The notes beneath the pieces are model-generated. The model was not told the origin of the DNA, did not search any database, and was given only the letters and a program-made list of their open reading frames with translations. The position numbers and the translations under genes are program-made. This document shows positions 1-9,304 of a stretch of DNA of 64,000 nucleotides, one piece after another (position 1 is the stretch's first letter; every line of letters begins with the position of its first letter). The DNA comes from Adiantum capillus-veneris (Eukaryota; Streptophyta; Polypodiopsida; Polypodiales; Pteridaceae), in contig CM043942.1 of assembly GCA_014529385.2 (NCBI GenBank), forward strand, positions 61,977,184 to 62,041,183, given 5' to 3'.

Positions 1-310
1 GGTAATCTTCTAATTCTTTATAGTCAAGTTAAAGTTGTTAAATTACAAGAGCAGATTGTTTCATGTCCCAAGGCTGACTAGAGGCTATTTTTAGAAGACC
101 TTCAAGATTAGATACAATATAGGAAGTTACATGTAAACTCATTGCCTGAATATATATTTCCTTTTGTTGATCCCCCAAAGCATCTTTGCTTATTTTTTGT
201 CATGTAGAGGCTTGATTTTTTTTTGGCTCCTTTTTTCTTCTTCTTTTCTTTTTGAGTGGTTTTACTGATTGTATCTTTGAGGGGTCATCTTGACATTGTT
301 ACCCTCATGT
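1..310 (+). repeat. Degenerate repeat shared with 23330-23790
   Basis: No protein is readable. The stretch shares several short blocks in the same order with 23330-23790, including GGCTGACTAGAGGCTA, TTGATCCCCCAAAG and a G-rich run followed by TCAT and TGTTACCCTC. The G-rich run near 273-290 followed by TGTTACCC at about 297 looks like a polypurine tract next to an LTR start, which suggests the 3' end of a plus-strand LTR element. In both places a minus-strand Trp-x-Pro-Lys fragment lies nearby, so this may instead be a constant part of the B/G element family. Orientation is therefore uncertain. Confidence 0.4.
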
Positions 311-640
311 GTGGAGTACTCCGTGATTTTTCTCAAATGGCTTTGGAGTTACAAGATTTGTCTTACATGGTTCTGTAGGGCATGGAGGAACACAACTTAC
401 CTTTAGGTACCCGAATCTTATCATTGTCATCATAGTAGCCTTGGGCTTCCAATAGTCATTTAAGTACCCAACACAACATATCCTTGCATTTCTTAGGGAG
501 AGTGGAGAATTTCTTACGAGGCTTCTATTTTGAATAAGAATGAAGATTAAGAAAAGTCATTAACAAAGCTTCATGACCCATTTGTATGTACCCCTTGTCA
601 CGTCACATTGAGTCTTGGGTGTAACATTATATTTTTTAGC
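311..640 (-). pseudogene. Decayed Trp-x-Pro-Lys tail of a B/G-type Ty3 element
   Basis: On the minus strand this aligns by eye with 25376-25690 and 53530-53840, the tails of the protease ORFs in B and G. Shared blocks include GTAGCCTTGGGCTTCCAATAG, AGGCTTCTATTTT/AGGCTTCTGTTTT and the CCCACTTGTATGT/CCCATTTGTATGT end. No open frame survives. It is a third, more diverged copy of this tail in the left half of the window and lies outside the K element, so it predates or flanks the K insertion. Confidence 0.45.
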
Positions 641-838
641 CATGGAGGTTGAAACTTTAGAGTGTTGTGCCACATGCAAGGATGTTTTAACCTCTTCAAT
701 CTGTGATGTTACATCTTGTGTTCCATCAGAAGGCGATAGCTCACGGATTGTTTCTTGAGTGGTAGGGTTGAAAGTTGGTTTCTATGTTGTGATACTCTTG
801 GTCCCCCAATCACTACCATATACATGTGGTAGTGATGT
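641..838. other. Unassigned stretch
   Basis: No ORF, repeat partner or RNA fold was recognised between the Trp-x-Pro-Lys fragment and the presumed start of the K copia element. Confidence 0.3.
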
Positions 839-1043
839 GTGCGAACACACTTAGGACCATCGGGGCATTTTTTCCCTCCCTAGGAGGTTTTTCCTATGTG
901 CATTGTATACATGCCCATCACTCTAGGGTTAACTTATCTTGACATTGCACACTAGGTAATACACGCTCTGTTGTGTGCCTTGAGCTTCCTTCATCTTAGA
1001 ATCCAAGTTGTGTGTGTTTCCCTGCAACCCTAATTCCAACAAT

Positions 1044-1055
1044 TGGTATTAGAGC
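1044..1055 (+). promoter_or_regulatory. Primer-binding site of K, tRNA-iMet type
   Basis: TGGTATTAGAGC differs at one base from the usual plant initiator-Met site TGGTATCAGAGC. It lies two bases after the LTR end CCAACA, which fixes the 5' LTR boundary at 1041. Confidence 0.8.
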
Positions 1056-1399
1056 AAGTTGCATCCTCCCGGGCTTAGTCACCAACGGCTATAGTACACG
1101 TCTATTCACTTTCTTCGATTTGTGTGAGCTTTAGCGATCATCAATAGGTTGACAAATACTTCAGGTAAGCTCGTAGAATTAAGTTTTCTTAGATTTTTGA
1201 TTCACACTTATTTTGGCCTCTGTTTCCACTATAGGTAGTACTACGCAGGCAATTTTGTCCTTTTGTGCAAAAAAAATTTCATGTCATTTTTCGCATAACA
1301 GGTCCCTTACAGTCTTCTAAGGTTTGTGCTATATGCACACGTTGTTCCCACTTTGATTCTCCTCTTTTCAGGCAGCTTTCACATCCTGTGTAGCATTCA

Positions 1400-2723
1400 A
1401 AGGTTGACAACAACACATATGTGTTCAATATTTGTAATGCTGCGGATAGATTTGATGGGGACAATTACCCTATGTGGGCTTATATGATGCAACATTTTCT
1501 TATGTCAAAGGACGTGTGCAATATTGTGCAAGGCATTGATGTACGTCCTAGTTCTGTGGATATAGGTGATGTTGAGGATGTTGTAGGTTTTGGTGGCAGG
1601 ATTGCTACTGTTAGAAATATTTTGCCTACGACTGAGTAGTCTCATTGGGATGTAAGAGATGCATAGGCTCAGGCTCATGCTTTGGTTGCATTATTGTGAA
1701 GTACACTATTACTCCCCACATTCGTTCATCTAAATCTTTAAAACATGCTTAGGATATTCTGGTTGGTCTTTATGCAAGTCGCAATGAGGCTAAAATTGCA
1801 TTGTTGTGTAAAGAGTTGGAGTCGAAGATTATGCATGAGGAAGATTAAATGGACACTTTCCTTGTTGGTGTCAAGGATATAAATGAGCAACTTATTTCAG
1901 CAGGCGAAGTCATTTTTGATGGTTACCTTGTGCAGATTGTTCTTGATACTTTGCCAGATTCTTACCAGACTTATTACCCAAGAAAATCCTAAAGTTGTCG
2001 TTTGATACATTATGCACATTTATGTTGCAAGAGTCACTTTCCAAAAAAGAAACAGAGCTAAACACTGTGCAGTTGAATAGGCCTTTAATGCTGCTCAAAG
2101 AAAAGGTGGTAACAGTAATGTAGCCACCATGGTTCTTTTGTGAGTGGTAAATCACATGTTCCTAATGCTTCTGCTAGCAGCAATTCATCTAAGAATTCTG
2201 GTGAAAAGGGCAAAAAGAAGATGCATTGCCATTATTGTAAAGCTAATGATCACTTGATCAAGCAATGTCCGCAAAAGAGGCTAGGAAGAAAGAGGCTGGT
2301 TCCACTACAAATGCAGCTATTGTTGAGTCTTTTGTGACAGGAGATTGTGATGCTGATGTTAATGAAGATTGGGGTTTTAGTGGAGAGTGACTTATGATCC
2401 TTCTGTCCATGATGCGTGTATGTTAGTTATCGCAGATGCTCTTGTGTGGTACTTTGACAGTGTTGCTATAAAGCACATTACCTCTCATTGTGACTTGTTT
2501 ACCTCTCTCGAGGATGTCCCTCATGGGAATTCAGTCTCACTGGTGCCAACAATGCTTCGTATTTGATCAAGAAAGTTTGAAAGATTCTGTTGACTGCTGC
2601 AAATGGAATTTATTTTACACTTGTTGATGCACATTATGTATCTGGATCAAGAAGAACCTTTTGTCTGTATCTACACTTTCTATACTTGGTCTTGTTGTGA
2701 AATTTGTGGATGATATATGTACA
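1400..2723 (+). pseudogene. K gag and protease remnant
   Basis: The first part (1421-1639) reads as the N-terminal copia gag domain, with FDGDNYPMWAYMMQHF matching the family's Trp-rich substrate-like region. Further gag pieces follow in shifting frames. At 2140-2337 a nucleocapsid zinc knuckle CHYCKANDHLIKQC (C-X2-C-X4-H-X4-C) sits in a Lys/Ser-rich stretch. From about 2440 a copia protease is recognisable by a Trp-Tyr-Phe-Asp-Ser start and an Ile-Thr-Ser-His segment, but the frame is broken. The copy is surely inactive: stops occur every 50-100 codons. gag would form the virus-like particle and protease would process the polyprotein. Confidence 0.7.
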
Positions 2724-2846
2724 TGAAAGGGTGGTGGTAATGCGTGTGCTAGTTTCCACCCAATCGTGCTATCTTATAGCCTCCCCTTAGCGTACACATT
2801 GTCCGGCCGTGACGGTGGCCTTGCCCGTAGGACCCATGTTCTTACA
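2724..2846 (-). repeat. 3' LTR of element A (123 bp)
   Basis: On the minus strand it begins TGTAAGAACATGG and ends CACCCTTTCA. It contains GGCTATAAG, a plausible TATA box. The partner is 33249-33363. At about 120 bp it is short for a plant Ty3 LTR. Confidence 0.8.
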
Positions 2847-2862
2847 TTACCCCCCCCCTTGG
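2847..2862 (-). promoter_or_regulatory. Polypurine tract of element A
   Basis: The minus strand reads CCAAGGGGGGGGGTAA directly before the LTR start TGTAAG. This is the usual plus-strand priming signal and fixes the 3' LTR start. Confidence 0.75.
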
Positions 2863-2929
2863 AGAATCATTTTTGTCCTTGAAAAAAAACGTATGAAAAC
2901 GTTTCTTAAGTGCGGAGAAATTCTCCCAT

Positions 2930-4320
2930 GTAGAACCTTCTTCAGGTCTATGTAGCCATTTTACCAACACCTGTCATCTGACATGATGGTGCGAAGCTCA
3001 TGAGAATCCAAAATCTTTTCGGGCTCATGAGGGATGCTTGGCAGTTCAATAAGGTCAACTAACACACCTGTGTCAATGACATTATCATTTTGTCCTAGAT
3101 GTTTTTGTAAACGGCTAACATGAAAAATAGGATGAACTCGTGAGTGCTCTGGAAGAGCTAACTTATAGGCCACTTGGCCTATACGTTTGAGAATGGTAAA
3201 CGGTCCACAATAGCGTGGTGAAAGTTTAGCAACTTTTCCCATCTTCAGAATTTTTGAATGCTCCAAAACTTTGAGGAAAACCTTGTCTCCTTCTTCGAAA
3301 GTAGCAAGACAACGATGCTCATCTGCGTACTTTTGTTGAGCAACTCAAAGCATGTCAAAATGGTCTTGGAGAAATTCTTTTGTATCTTCTCCTTAGCCAA
3401 CCCCACCATAACGGATGATCTAAGTTAGAATCCATACAAAAGCATAAATGGACTAAACCCTATAGTCACATGCTTTGAACTATTATAAGAAAATTCCAAT
3501 ATAGGTAAGTAGTCTTCCCAATTGGTTTGCTTCTTGCTAACATACTCTCGTAGCATATCGTCTAGCACTTGATTAAGTCTTTCTGTTTGACCATCCATTT
3601 CTGGATGATTAGCCGTACTTAGATTAAGTTTAGTTTCCAACTTTTGGAACACAGCTCTCCAGAAGTGATTATCGAACTTTCGATCTCTACCACTAATGAT
3701 ACTAGTTGGAAGACCATAGAGCTTATATATATGCTCTACAAATAGCCGTGCTAATTTCAATGTCTTAACCGTAGTCTCAGTGTGGGAATGAGTCGACCCA
3801 TCTTGGTAAGACGTTCTACAATTACCCATATGGCATCATGGCCACGATTTGTAGTAGGTAGTCCTGCTACAAAATCCATAGAGATACTCTCCCACTCGCC
3901 TTGTGGAATCTCTAAAGGATGTAAAAGGACACCTACCTTGAGGCACTCTGCCTTATTAACTTGGAAATGTTGGTAGTTTAGTACATACTCTTGAATATCA
4001 TGATGTAAGCCCAACCAATAAAATTGCCGTCGAACTAAGGCATATGTCTTATGAATACTTGGATGACCAGCACTTGGACTATCATGACAATCAAATAAGA
4101 TTTGGGTCCTAGTGTCTGAGTCCTTTGGTACACATACTCTACCTTTGTGGAGCAAGTAGCCATCATCAATGGAAAAATTCTTCCATCGCTTAAGCTCTTC
4201 CGGAGTAGGGATGGAGCTCTGTGTGTTGGAGTTTTTATCTGCGCGTGCAGAGACATGTTGATCTGGTTGTACAGAGACATGTGAGTGTGAGGGATCCCTT
4301 TTTAAAACTACACTCCACAC
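2930..4320 (-). pseudogene. A integrase with C-terminal chromodomain, decayed
   Basis: Integrase would insert the cDNA into host DNA. The zinc-binding part begins with intact histidines (HDSPSAGH), but both cysteines are lost, with Tyr and Phe in their places (LNYQHFQ). The catalytic core has the first Asp (SMDFVAGLP). The second catalytic Asp is replaced by Gly (SGRD for SDRD). The Glu is kept (DGQTERLNQ). A frameshift near 3790 splits the core. The C-terminal domain (2961-3266) has the GPF..L.RIG.VAYKL..P pattern followed by HP.FHVS, and in the next frame [16 protein letters not shown], the core of a chromodomain. Chromodomains steer such elements to modified chromatin. The enzyme is inactive. 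Confidence 0.8.
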
Positions 4321-4329
4321 TTTAGCATA

Positions 4330-5670
4330 TGATTGATTTTGTGCACACTTGCCACGTAATCACTCTAAAAATCCACTCTTTATTTCCGTGCAAGCAAGTG
4401 AATTAATTTTAGGCATGTGACTTAGTGCATCCGCTACTACATTATATCGCCCCTTGGGATATCGTAGCTTAGAATCATAATCTTGAAGGATTTCGGTCCA
4501 TCTAGCTTTACGGCCCTTCAAGTCCATTTGAGTAGAAAACCATTTGATACTCTCATGGTCAAAAACTACTTCAAACTCGGCACCATATAAATAGTGTCAC
4601 CACTTTCGTAAAGCGTGAATTATGGCATAGAGCTCTCTCTCATAGACATAATAATTCTATTGAGCTCTATCTAACTTTTTACTTTCAAAGGCTATAGGTC
4701 TTCCCTCCTGGAGAAATACCGCACCAATTGCTTTATCACTAGCATCAATCTCTACCACAAACGGCTTAAGTGGATCGACGATTGCTAGGATGGGAGCAGT
4801 GGCTATAGCTACCTTGAGCTGTTCAAAGCTGCGCTTTTGGGCTTCTTCCCAAGAAAAGGTCTTACCTTTTGCTTTAAGTTGATCCGTCAGGAACAACAAT
4901 TTTGGCATAATCATGGATATACTGTCAATAAAATCTAGCCATGCCTAAAAATATTTGAAGCTCCTCAACCGTGTTGGGATGTGGCCATCAAAGAATGGCA
5001 GCGACCTTGTCAGTTTCCATTTTGATGCCAAAATAAGAGATCACATGACTGAGGTAATGTATCTGTGTTTTAAAGAAATCACACTTGCTTTGCTTAGCAT
5101 GCATCACGTGAGCTCGTAGTTGTTCGAACACTAATCGTAAGTGTTCTATGTGTTCATCTTCAGTCTTACTGTAAATGAGAATGTCATCAAGGAAAACCAC
5201 AATAAATTTTCCAAGATAGGGACGTAAGACACTATCCATGAGTGTCATAAATGTAGCTGCATTGGCTAGATCAAAAGGCATAACCAAAAATTTAAAATGC
5301 CCAAACCGTATTCTAAAGGCAGTTTTGGAGATATCTTGCAGTAGGATACACACCTAGTGGTATCCTGAACAAAGATCTATCTTTGTATAGTATCTTGCTC
5401 CATGGAGTTGATCAAACAACTCATCCACTCAAGGCAGAGGATACATGTTCTTGATGGTTATTGCATTTAATCCACGATAATCTATGCACATGCATATAGT
5501 ACCATCTTTGTTTTTTACCAATAGAATTGGTGATGCCCAAGGCGAAGTGCTAGGTCTAATGAAACCACGAGCGAGGTAGTCATCCAACTGACTCTCAACC
5601 TCCTTGGCTTCTTTAGCACTCATACAATAAGGTGGTTTACTCACCGGCTTACTGCCTGACAAGACATCTA
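4330..5670 (-). pseudogene. A reverse transcriptase and RNase H, decayed
   Basis: RT would copy element RNA into DNA and RNase H would remove the template. RT starts with [15 protein letters not shown] and [18 protein letters not shown]. The palm signature FLDDILIYS keeps both catalytic Asp residues. RNase H starts near 4914, with FVVEIDASDKAIGAV giving its first Asp, and continues in broken frames with a DH.S..WF segment. Premature stops occur after YPLP, in the GYH.VCI segment, after the AAIL segment, in RFY.QYI, after LDRAQ and after LRKW. Each fits one C-to-T change at a Gln or Arg codon (or a Trp codon change). Confidence 0.8.
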
Positions 5671-5791
5671 TGCCATGCTGCCCATCATGTGTAGGGGGTA
5701 AACCCGGTGGTAAATCACTTACATCACTATACTCCGTGAGTAAGTGAGTTAGCTTTTGCCGTGCAAAAGGAGAAAGTAAACTAGAGTTATG

Positions 5792-6538
5792 CTAGGATGG
5801 AGAATCTTGTAATTCCTTTAATGTTTGTTTTACAATAGTTGCACGTTGCTCTATAGAATTAAATTTGAGAGCACTTTGCTCGTTAGATTTGTTAACACTG
5901 TGCTTATCATTAGAATTCTTTGCACTTTGCATATCATTACTAGAATTCACCGCACTTTGCTCTTGAGAATTCACAAGACTTGGAGACAAGCAGTAACACA
6001 AAAAGACTTCATCTATTAAATCTGCTTTCTGCAAAATAGAAAGCTCTTCTGTACATATCAGAGGTGTAGATGGTATATTTTTCTCACCAAGAAAAAGCAC
6101 ATGTTTACCATTGGCCATGAAGGATAAGGAGCTGTGTTCATAACTAGTGTACAATGTGTTTCCTAAACCATGCAGCCACTCCCATCCTAAAACTACATCA
6201 GCATGGTCCATGTTCATAACTTGGAAGTCAAGGGTCATCGTATGATCTTGAATAATAAGCTCAATCCCTTGAACTACCGTGTTCCATACTTCTTTATCAT
6301 TCCCAGACATCTGCTCCACCACATACTTGTGAGAGCAGGGAGTCTGTGTAAGCTTCAATTTCTTGACTAGCTTATAGTTCAAGAAGTTATGAGTTGCACC
6401 ATCATCCACTAAAATATGAACACGTTGTCCGTTAATAGTGCCATGCATGCGAATCAAATCATGGGGGCCAAAGGTGGGCTGCCACATTGAAGCAGGCACT
6501 TGTGCTTTTCTTCCATATGAACAACCTCTACAACACAT
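5792..6538 (-). pseudogene. A aspartic protease region
   Basis: This 248-codon frame contains a retropepsin-like domain: ILVDDGATHNFLN near residue 50 at the active site, then a DVVLGWEWL segment equivalent to the family's conserved LG.PWL block. The usual Asp-Ser/Thr-Gly triad is Asp-Asp-Gly here, so activity is doubtful. A low-complexity Ser/Asn/Gln-rich stretch with repeated QSA and NSN words follows (residues 180-225) and leads to RT. A stop separates it from gag by only a few bases. Confidence 0.7.
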
Positions 6539-7703
6539 TATTTAGGAGATGAATCTAATGTGAGACGTTGCACCGTGTGCATGGCCTTTTCTTTGCCTTG
6601 CAAAAGAGGACAATCTTTCTTGTTATGTTGCTCCGAAAGACATCTAAAACACAAATTGTGTTTCTTTGCACACTCAAAATCAGCCGTGCAAAGAGACCCA
6701 CGTGGCGTATCTCGTGAGTGCCTAGGCTTCTTAGCCTCTTGTGGACGTGGAGAGGTAGATTGTCTCTTATTCCTCTTGGAACATGTGGGAGATCTACCTC
6801 GCCATTGGTTCTTAGCCACATTGCTCTTAGCAAAAGTATTCTTAGAGTAGGGAACATTTCCTTTCCTCTCTTGGTCATCATCATATCTTTGGGCATGACT
6901 GATGGCTTCTTCCAAAGTTTTTGGATGTTGGGTCTTGACATGAAGACGATAGTCTTTGTCAAGACCCCTATTAAAACCCCGTATCTTTTGGAATTCATCT
7001 AGACCTTCTAGTTTTAATATGAAAGGTACTGTGTGAGAGAGAGGCTAGACATGCGGCATGCATCCCATGCTAACCAACTCTTATCTTCTTCATTAGAGTC
7101 CAAAAACTGTTTGGAGAAAGAAGCTTGAAACGTAGCCCAAGACAAAGGACGAGCATCTATTGGAAATTTCATCCACCACTTATAGGCCTTGCCATTAAGA
7201 GATAGACTTGTTTCCACAGCCATCTTTATATCCGGGGTGTGTCTCAATCTATGAATATCACTCCATTTGTGTAAGAACGTATTGACCGTATCCTTGTTGC
7301 GATCATGCTCTTCCCCGTGAAACTCAAGAATGGTGATATTTTTAAGTAATGCATTGCTACCTTTTGCATCTTTTGCAGCACTTGTCTCTTGGACTCCTCG
7401 AGTCGTCCGAGCTTGGTTCCCTTGAACCGTGCCACTTGTGGCTTCTTGAGCCGTCTGTGAATTCATAAATTTCACAAGTAACTCCATAAGATTGGTAACA
7501 TTTGCATTGAGTGCAGAGAGGTTGCTTTCAAGTACGCTTTGGCGATGTTCCAAAGTCTTGAAAGAAGCCATATCTACAAGCCCATGATCTCCTAGATCAT
7601 CATCATCATGCATATTAGTGTCAGCAGCACCCGTGGTGCCGTGATTTTGATCTACGTGCTCAAAATCAAAAGTGTGTGTAGGTGGGATATCCTCACTGGC
7701 CAT
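6538..7703 (-). pseudogene. A gag (capsid and nucleocapsid), one frameshift
   Basis: The start chosen is the ATG at 7703-7701 in the context AACCATGGC. The N-terminal part is acidic and includes a predicted helical stretch. The capsid core follows, with ILEFHGEEHDRNKDTVNTFL and AYKWWMKF..ARPLSWATFQ, the typical Ty3 gag fold signature. A frameshift near 7015 moves the rest to another frame (6538-6915), which has a basic linker and a canonical zinc knuckle, CFRCLSEQHNKKDC (C-X2-C-X4-H-X4-C). gag forms the particle that packages the RNA. Confidence 0.78.
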
Positions 7704-8413
7704 GGTTAACACACACTAATGTAAAGAGAGAAAAAACGTCAACTCGTACCTTGTGAAATTGAAGTCTTTGTGTTTTGTATACTCCGCGATTTGCATTGCA
7801 TACGAACCTCGCCTTACGAGAATTATAGCACTTCACGTGTCGTTCGTCGTAAGAACACCTTTGTGCCTCTTCGCAAAAACTTGTTGTCTTTGTGAAGGCT
7901 TTTGCTCACTTCGAAGCTATCTTCTTGAGGAAAAAAGAATTTTTGGAGGAAAACTTGCCCCGCTCCACGAAGTAAAAAGGAAGGGTGAAACTACTTCCTT
8001 GAAGTTTGAATCTTTCCCTTTGCTTCTAGCTTTCCTTTCAAAACAAGTATGCTATCTTTCCTTGTTATACACAACAAGGGTCAATAGCTTGATGGTAAAG
8101 TGTTGGCCTCTTATCCTAATGGGGTGGGTTCAATCCTCCTTCATGCAAGTGTTAAGCGGGTCTTCGTACATGCGCAGCCAATGGAAGCCTCTGGAGCCTC
8201 GGTGCCATTGAGTAGCCAATCGTGTTTGCCTTGGTCCTACGTTGTGTAGGGCGTAGATGGGATGTCCGCGGATGGCTGTCGTTGTCTGTGCACATGAAAT
8301 TGTGTCTATTTTCCTTTTGTTGCACGTTGGAGACGTCGCTGTCTGCGAAACGTGGGAGAGAAGCAGCGCATCGCGTGCACATACAACCTGCTTTTCCCCT
8401 CCTCCCAAAAATA
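7704..8413 (-). other. Untranslated leader of element A
   Basis: This is about 700 bp between A's PBS and gag start. No protein signature is seen. It contains a tRNA-like sequence on the opposite strand (8078-8146). The plus-strand stretch 8160-8420 has several overlapping short ORFs that I do not believe. Confidence 0.55.
8078..8146 (+). tRNA. tRNA-Lys(CTT)-like sequence, probably a relic or SINE head
   Basis: A cloverleaf can be drawn. The D stem is GCTT/AAGT (8087-8090, 8098-8101). The anticodon stem is TTGGC/CCTAA with one mismatch, around loop CTCTTAT and anticodon CTT at 8110-8112. The T stem is GGTGG/CCTCC with one T-T mismatch, around loop GTTCAAT. The A-box (TAGCTTGATGG) and B-box (GGTTCAATC) polymerase III promoter matches are good. 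The acceptor stem pairs poorly and no CCA is encoded. It sits antisense in the leader of element A. A decayed tRNA gene, or the head of a tRNA-derived SINE, explains it; a working tRNA gene is unlikely. Confidence 0.35.
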
Positions 8414-8425
8414 GCTCGGATACCA
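8414..8425 (-). promoter_or_regulatory. Primer-binding site of element A
   Basis: The minus strand reads TGGTATCCGAGC, one change from the initiator-Met site TGGTATCAGAGC. It follows the end of the B element by three bases. It belongs to A, not B, because B has its own tRNA-Asp site at 32629-32646. Confidence 0.7.
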
Positions 8426-8428
8426 GTT

Positions 8429-8656
8429 TGTGCGCGTCTATCGCACGTGTCAATGCAAGGAACTTGTCGATACATTGTGTGCGAGCCACAAATGGCTCCA
8501 AGCACGCAACTAGCCTAAACTAGTAAACTCAAAGATGGCGATGGTGTGTCACTCACCACTCTACGCTTGCTGTCATGGAGGATTCCTTGCTGTGAAGAAG
8601 AAGGAGACGCCGCTACACCGCACTCAACCGCCTCGCCGCCGTCGTGTCGCTGCAAT

Positions 8657-8722
<66 letters not shown>

Positions 8723-9034
8723 TCACGCATACACACACACACAAGGAGATGAAGAAGAAGAAGATAGAGATGGAGCAAGAGCACTTTTCAATTGCACAAA
8801 TGAGAGAATGAGTGAATTTTAGGTTTAGTTGACTTTTATATGAGCTTGCCCCATTCACACTTGGGCGCCCATGCTTAGCCAACTAATCCCTTGAATGTTC
8901 TAGTTAGAGTGCACCTCTCATCGACAATCACTCTTACCCTTTTCCTATTGGACCGACAAGCCCAGTACCTAACTCTACCAAATAAATAATACAGCGTCCA
9001 TTGTAGGTGATAGGAATGTGCGTGAGGGTTAACA
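8429..9034 (-). repeat. 3' LTR of element B
   Basis: The minus strand starts TGTTAACCCTCACGC and ends GACGCGCACA. It holds a TATA box (CATATAAAAGTC) and a long (GA)n tract just downstream. Copies: 32651-33245 (5' LTR of B) and 52104-52682 (3' LTR of G). Confidence 0.82.
8658..8717. repeat. (CT)n microsatellite inside the B LTR
   Basis: About 30 uninterrupted CT units. The same site is a (CA)n(CT)n mix at 32888-32928 and (CT)n at 52345-52405 in the other copies, so the tract expands and changes independently in each. Several apparent ORFs here are artefacts of the repeat. Confidence 0.95.
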
Positions 9035-9050
9035 TGCCCCCCTTCCTGAT
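9035..9050 (-). promoter_or_regulatory. Polypurine tract of element B
   Basis: The minus strand reads CATCAGGAAGGGGGGCA immediately before the LTR start TGTTAACC. The same tract adjoins the G LTR at 52683-52698. Confidence 0.75.
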
Positions 9051-9299
9051 GTAGATTCCGTCCTCGGAAGCTATTGAGTTGAAGCTCGTCGTTGAGGTGG
9101 AAGAGCATTTGAGATGAATGTCCTTAGTCTTCTTCAATCATTGCAAAATCAAACAACATTGGCACAGTAATTGCATTCTCATATATATTAAAAAAGCATA
9201 TGCAATTTTAGGCAAACAAATTAATTGGTAACAAAATTTTAAACCATTTGTCAGCAATAAACATTAAATTGCAATATAATCAAACACATAAACAATTGT
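9051..9299 (-). other. 3' internal end of element B, left of the C insertion
   Basis: This aligns with 52699-52910 in G. On the minus strand it ends in a short frame with SEDGIYIRKGG before the PPT, resembling the pol C-terminal ends before the PPT in A and L (acidic-Glu-Asp then Gly-Gly). It may be the last remnant of a pol that B and G have lost. C inserts at 9305 with TSD AAAGG (9300-9304). Confidence 0.45.
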
Positions 9300-9304
9300 A
9301 AAGG

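Larger units (their letters stand above)
839..2723 (+). mobile_element. Element K, old Ty1/copia retrotransposon, left part
   Basis: K is a plus-strand copia element. Its 5' LTR ends in CCAACA at 1041 and is followed by an initiator-tRNA primer-binding site. Degenerate gag and protease follow up to 2723, where element A is inserted. The copia sequence resumes at 33364: dropping A and one copy of its 5-bp duplication leaves one open frame across the join, running from protease into the pre-integrase domain. The LTR start is uncertain; 839 is the nearest TG before the PBS giving a plausible short LTR of about 200 bp, and no second LTR is in view to check it. The coding region has many stops and frameshifts. 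It is the outermost layer of the left nest. Confidence 0.75.

Noticed and set aside
3782-3976. Plus-strand ORFs across A (also 6560-6850, 6718-7002, 5825-6019).
   Set aside because: They are shadows of the minus-strand pol and gag frames.
8515-8822. Several overlapping ORFs on both strands made of Ser-Leu or Arg-Glu repeats (also at 32757-33033 and 52221-52466).
   Set aside because: They are translations of the (CT)n/(GA)n microsatellite in the B LTR and exist in any frame.
8414-9034. One LTR family using two different tRNA primers (iMet at 8425, Asp at 32646).
   Set aside because: Nesting explains it: the iMet site belongs to A, into which B inserted, and only the Asp site belongs to B.
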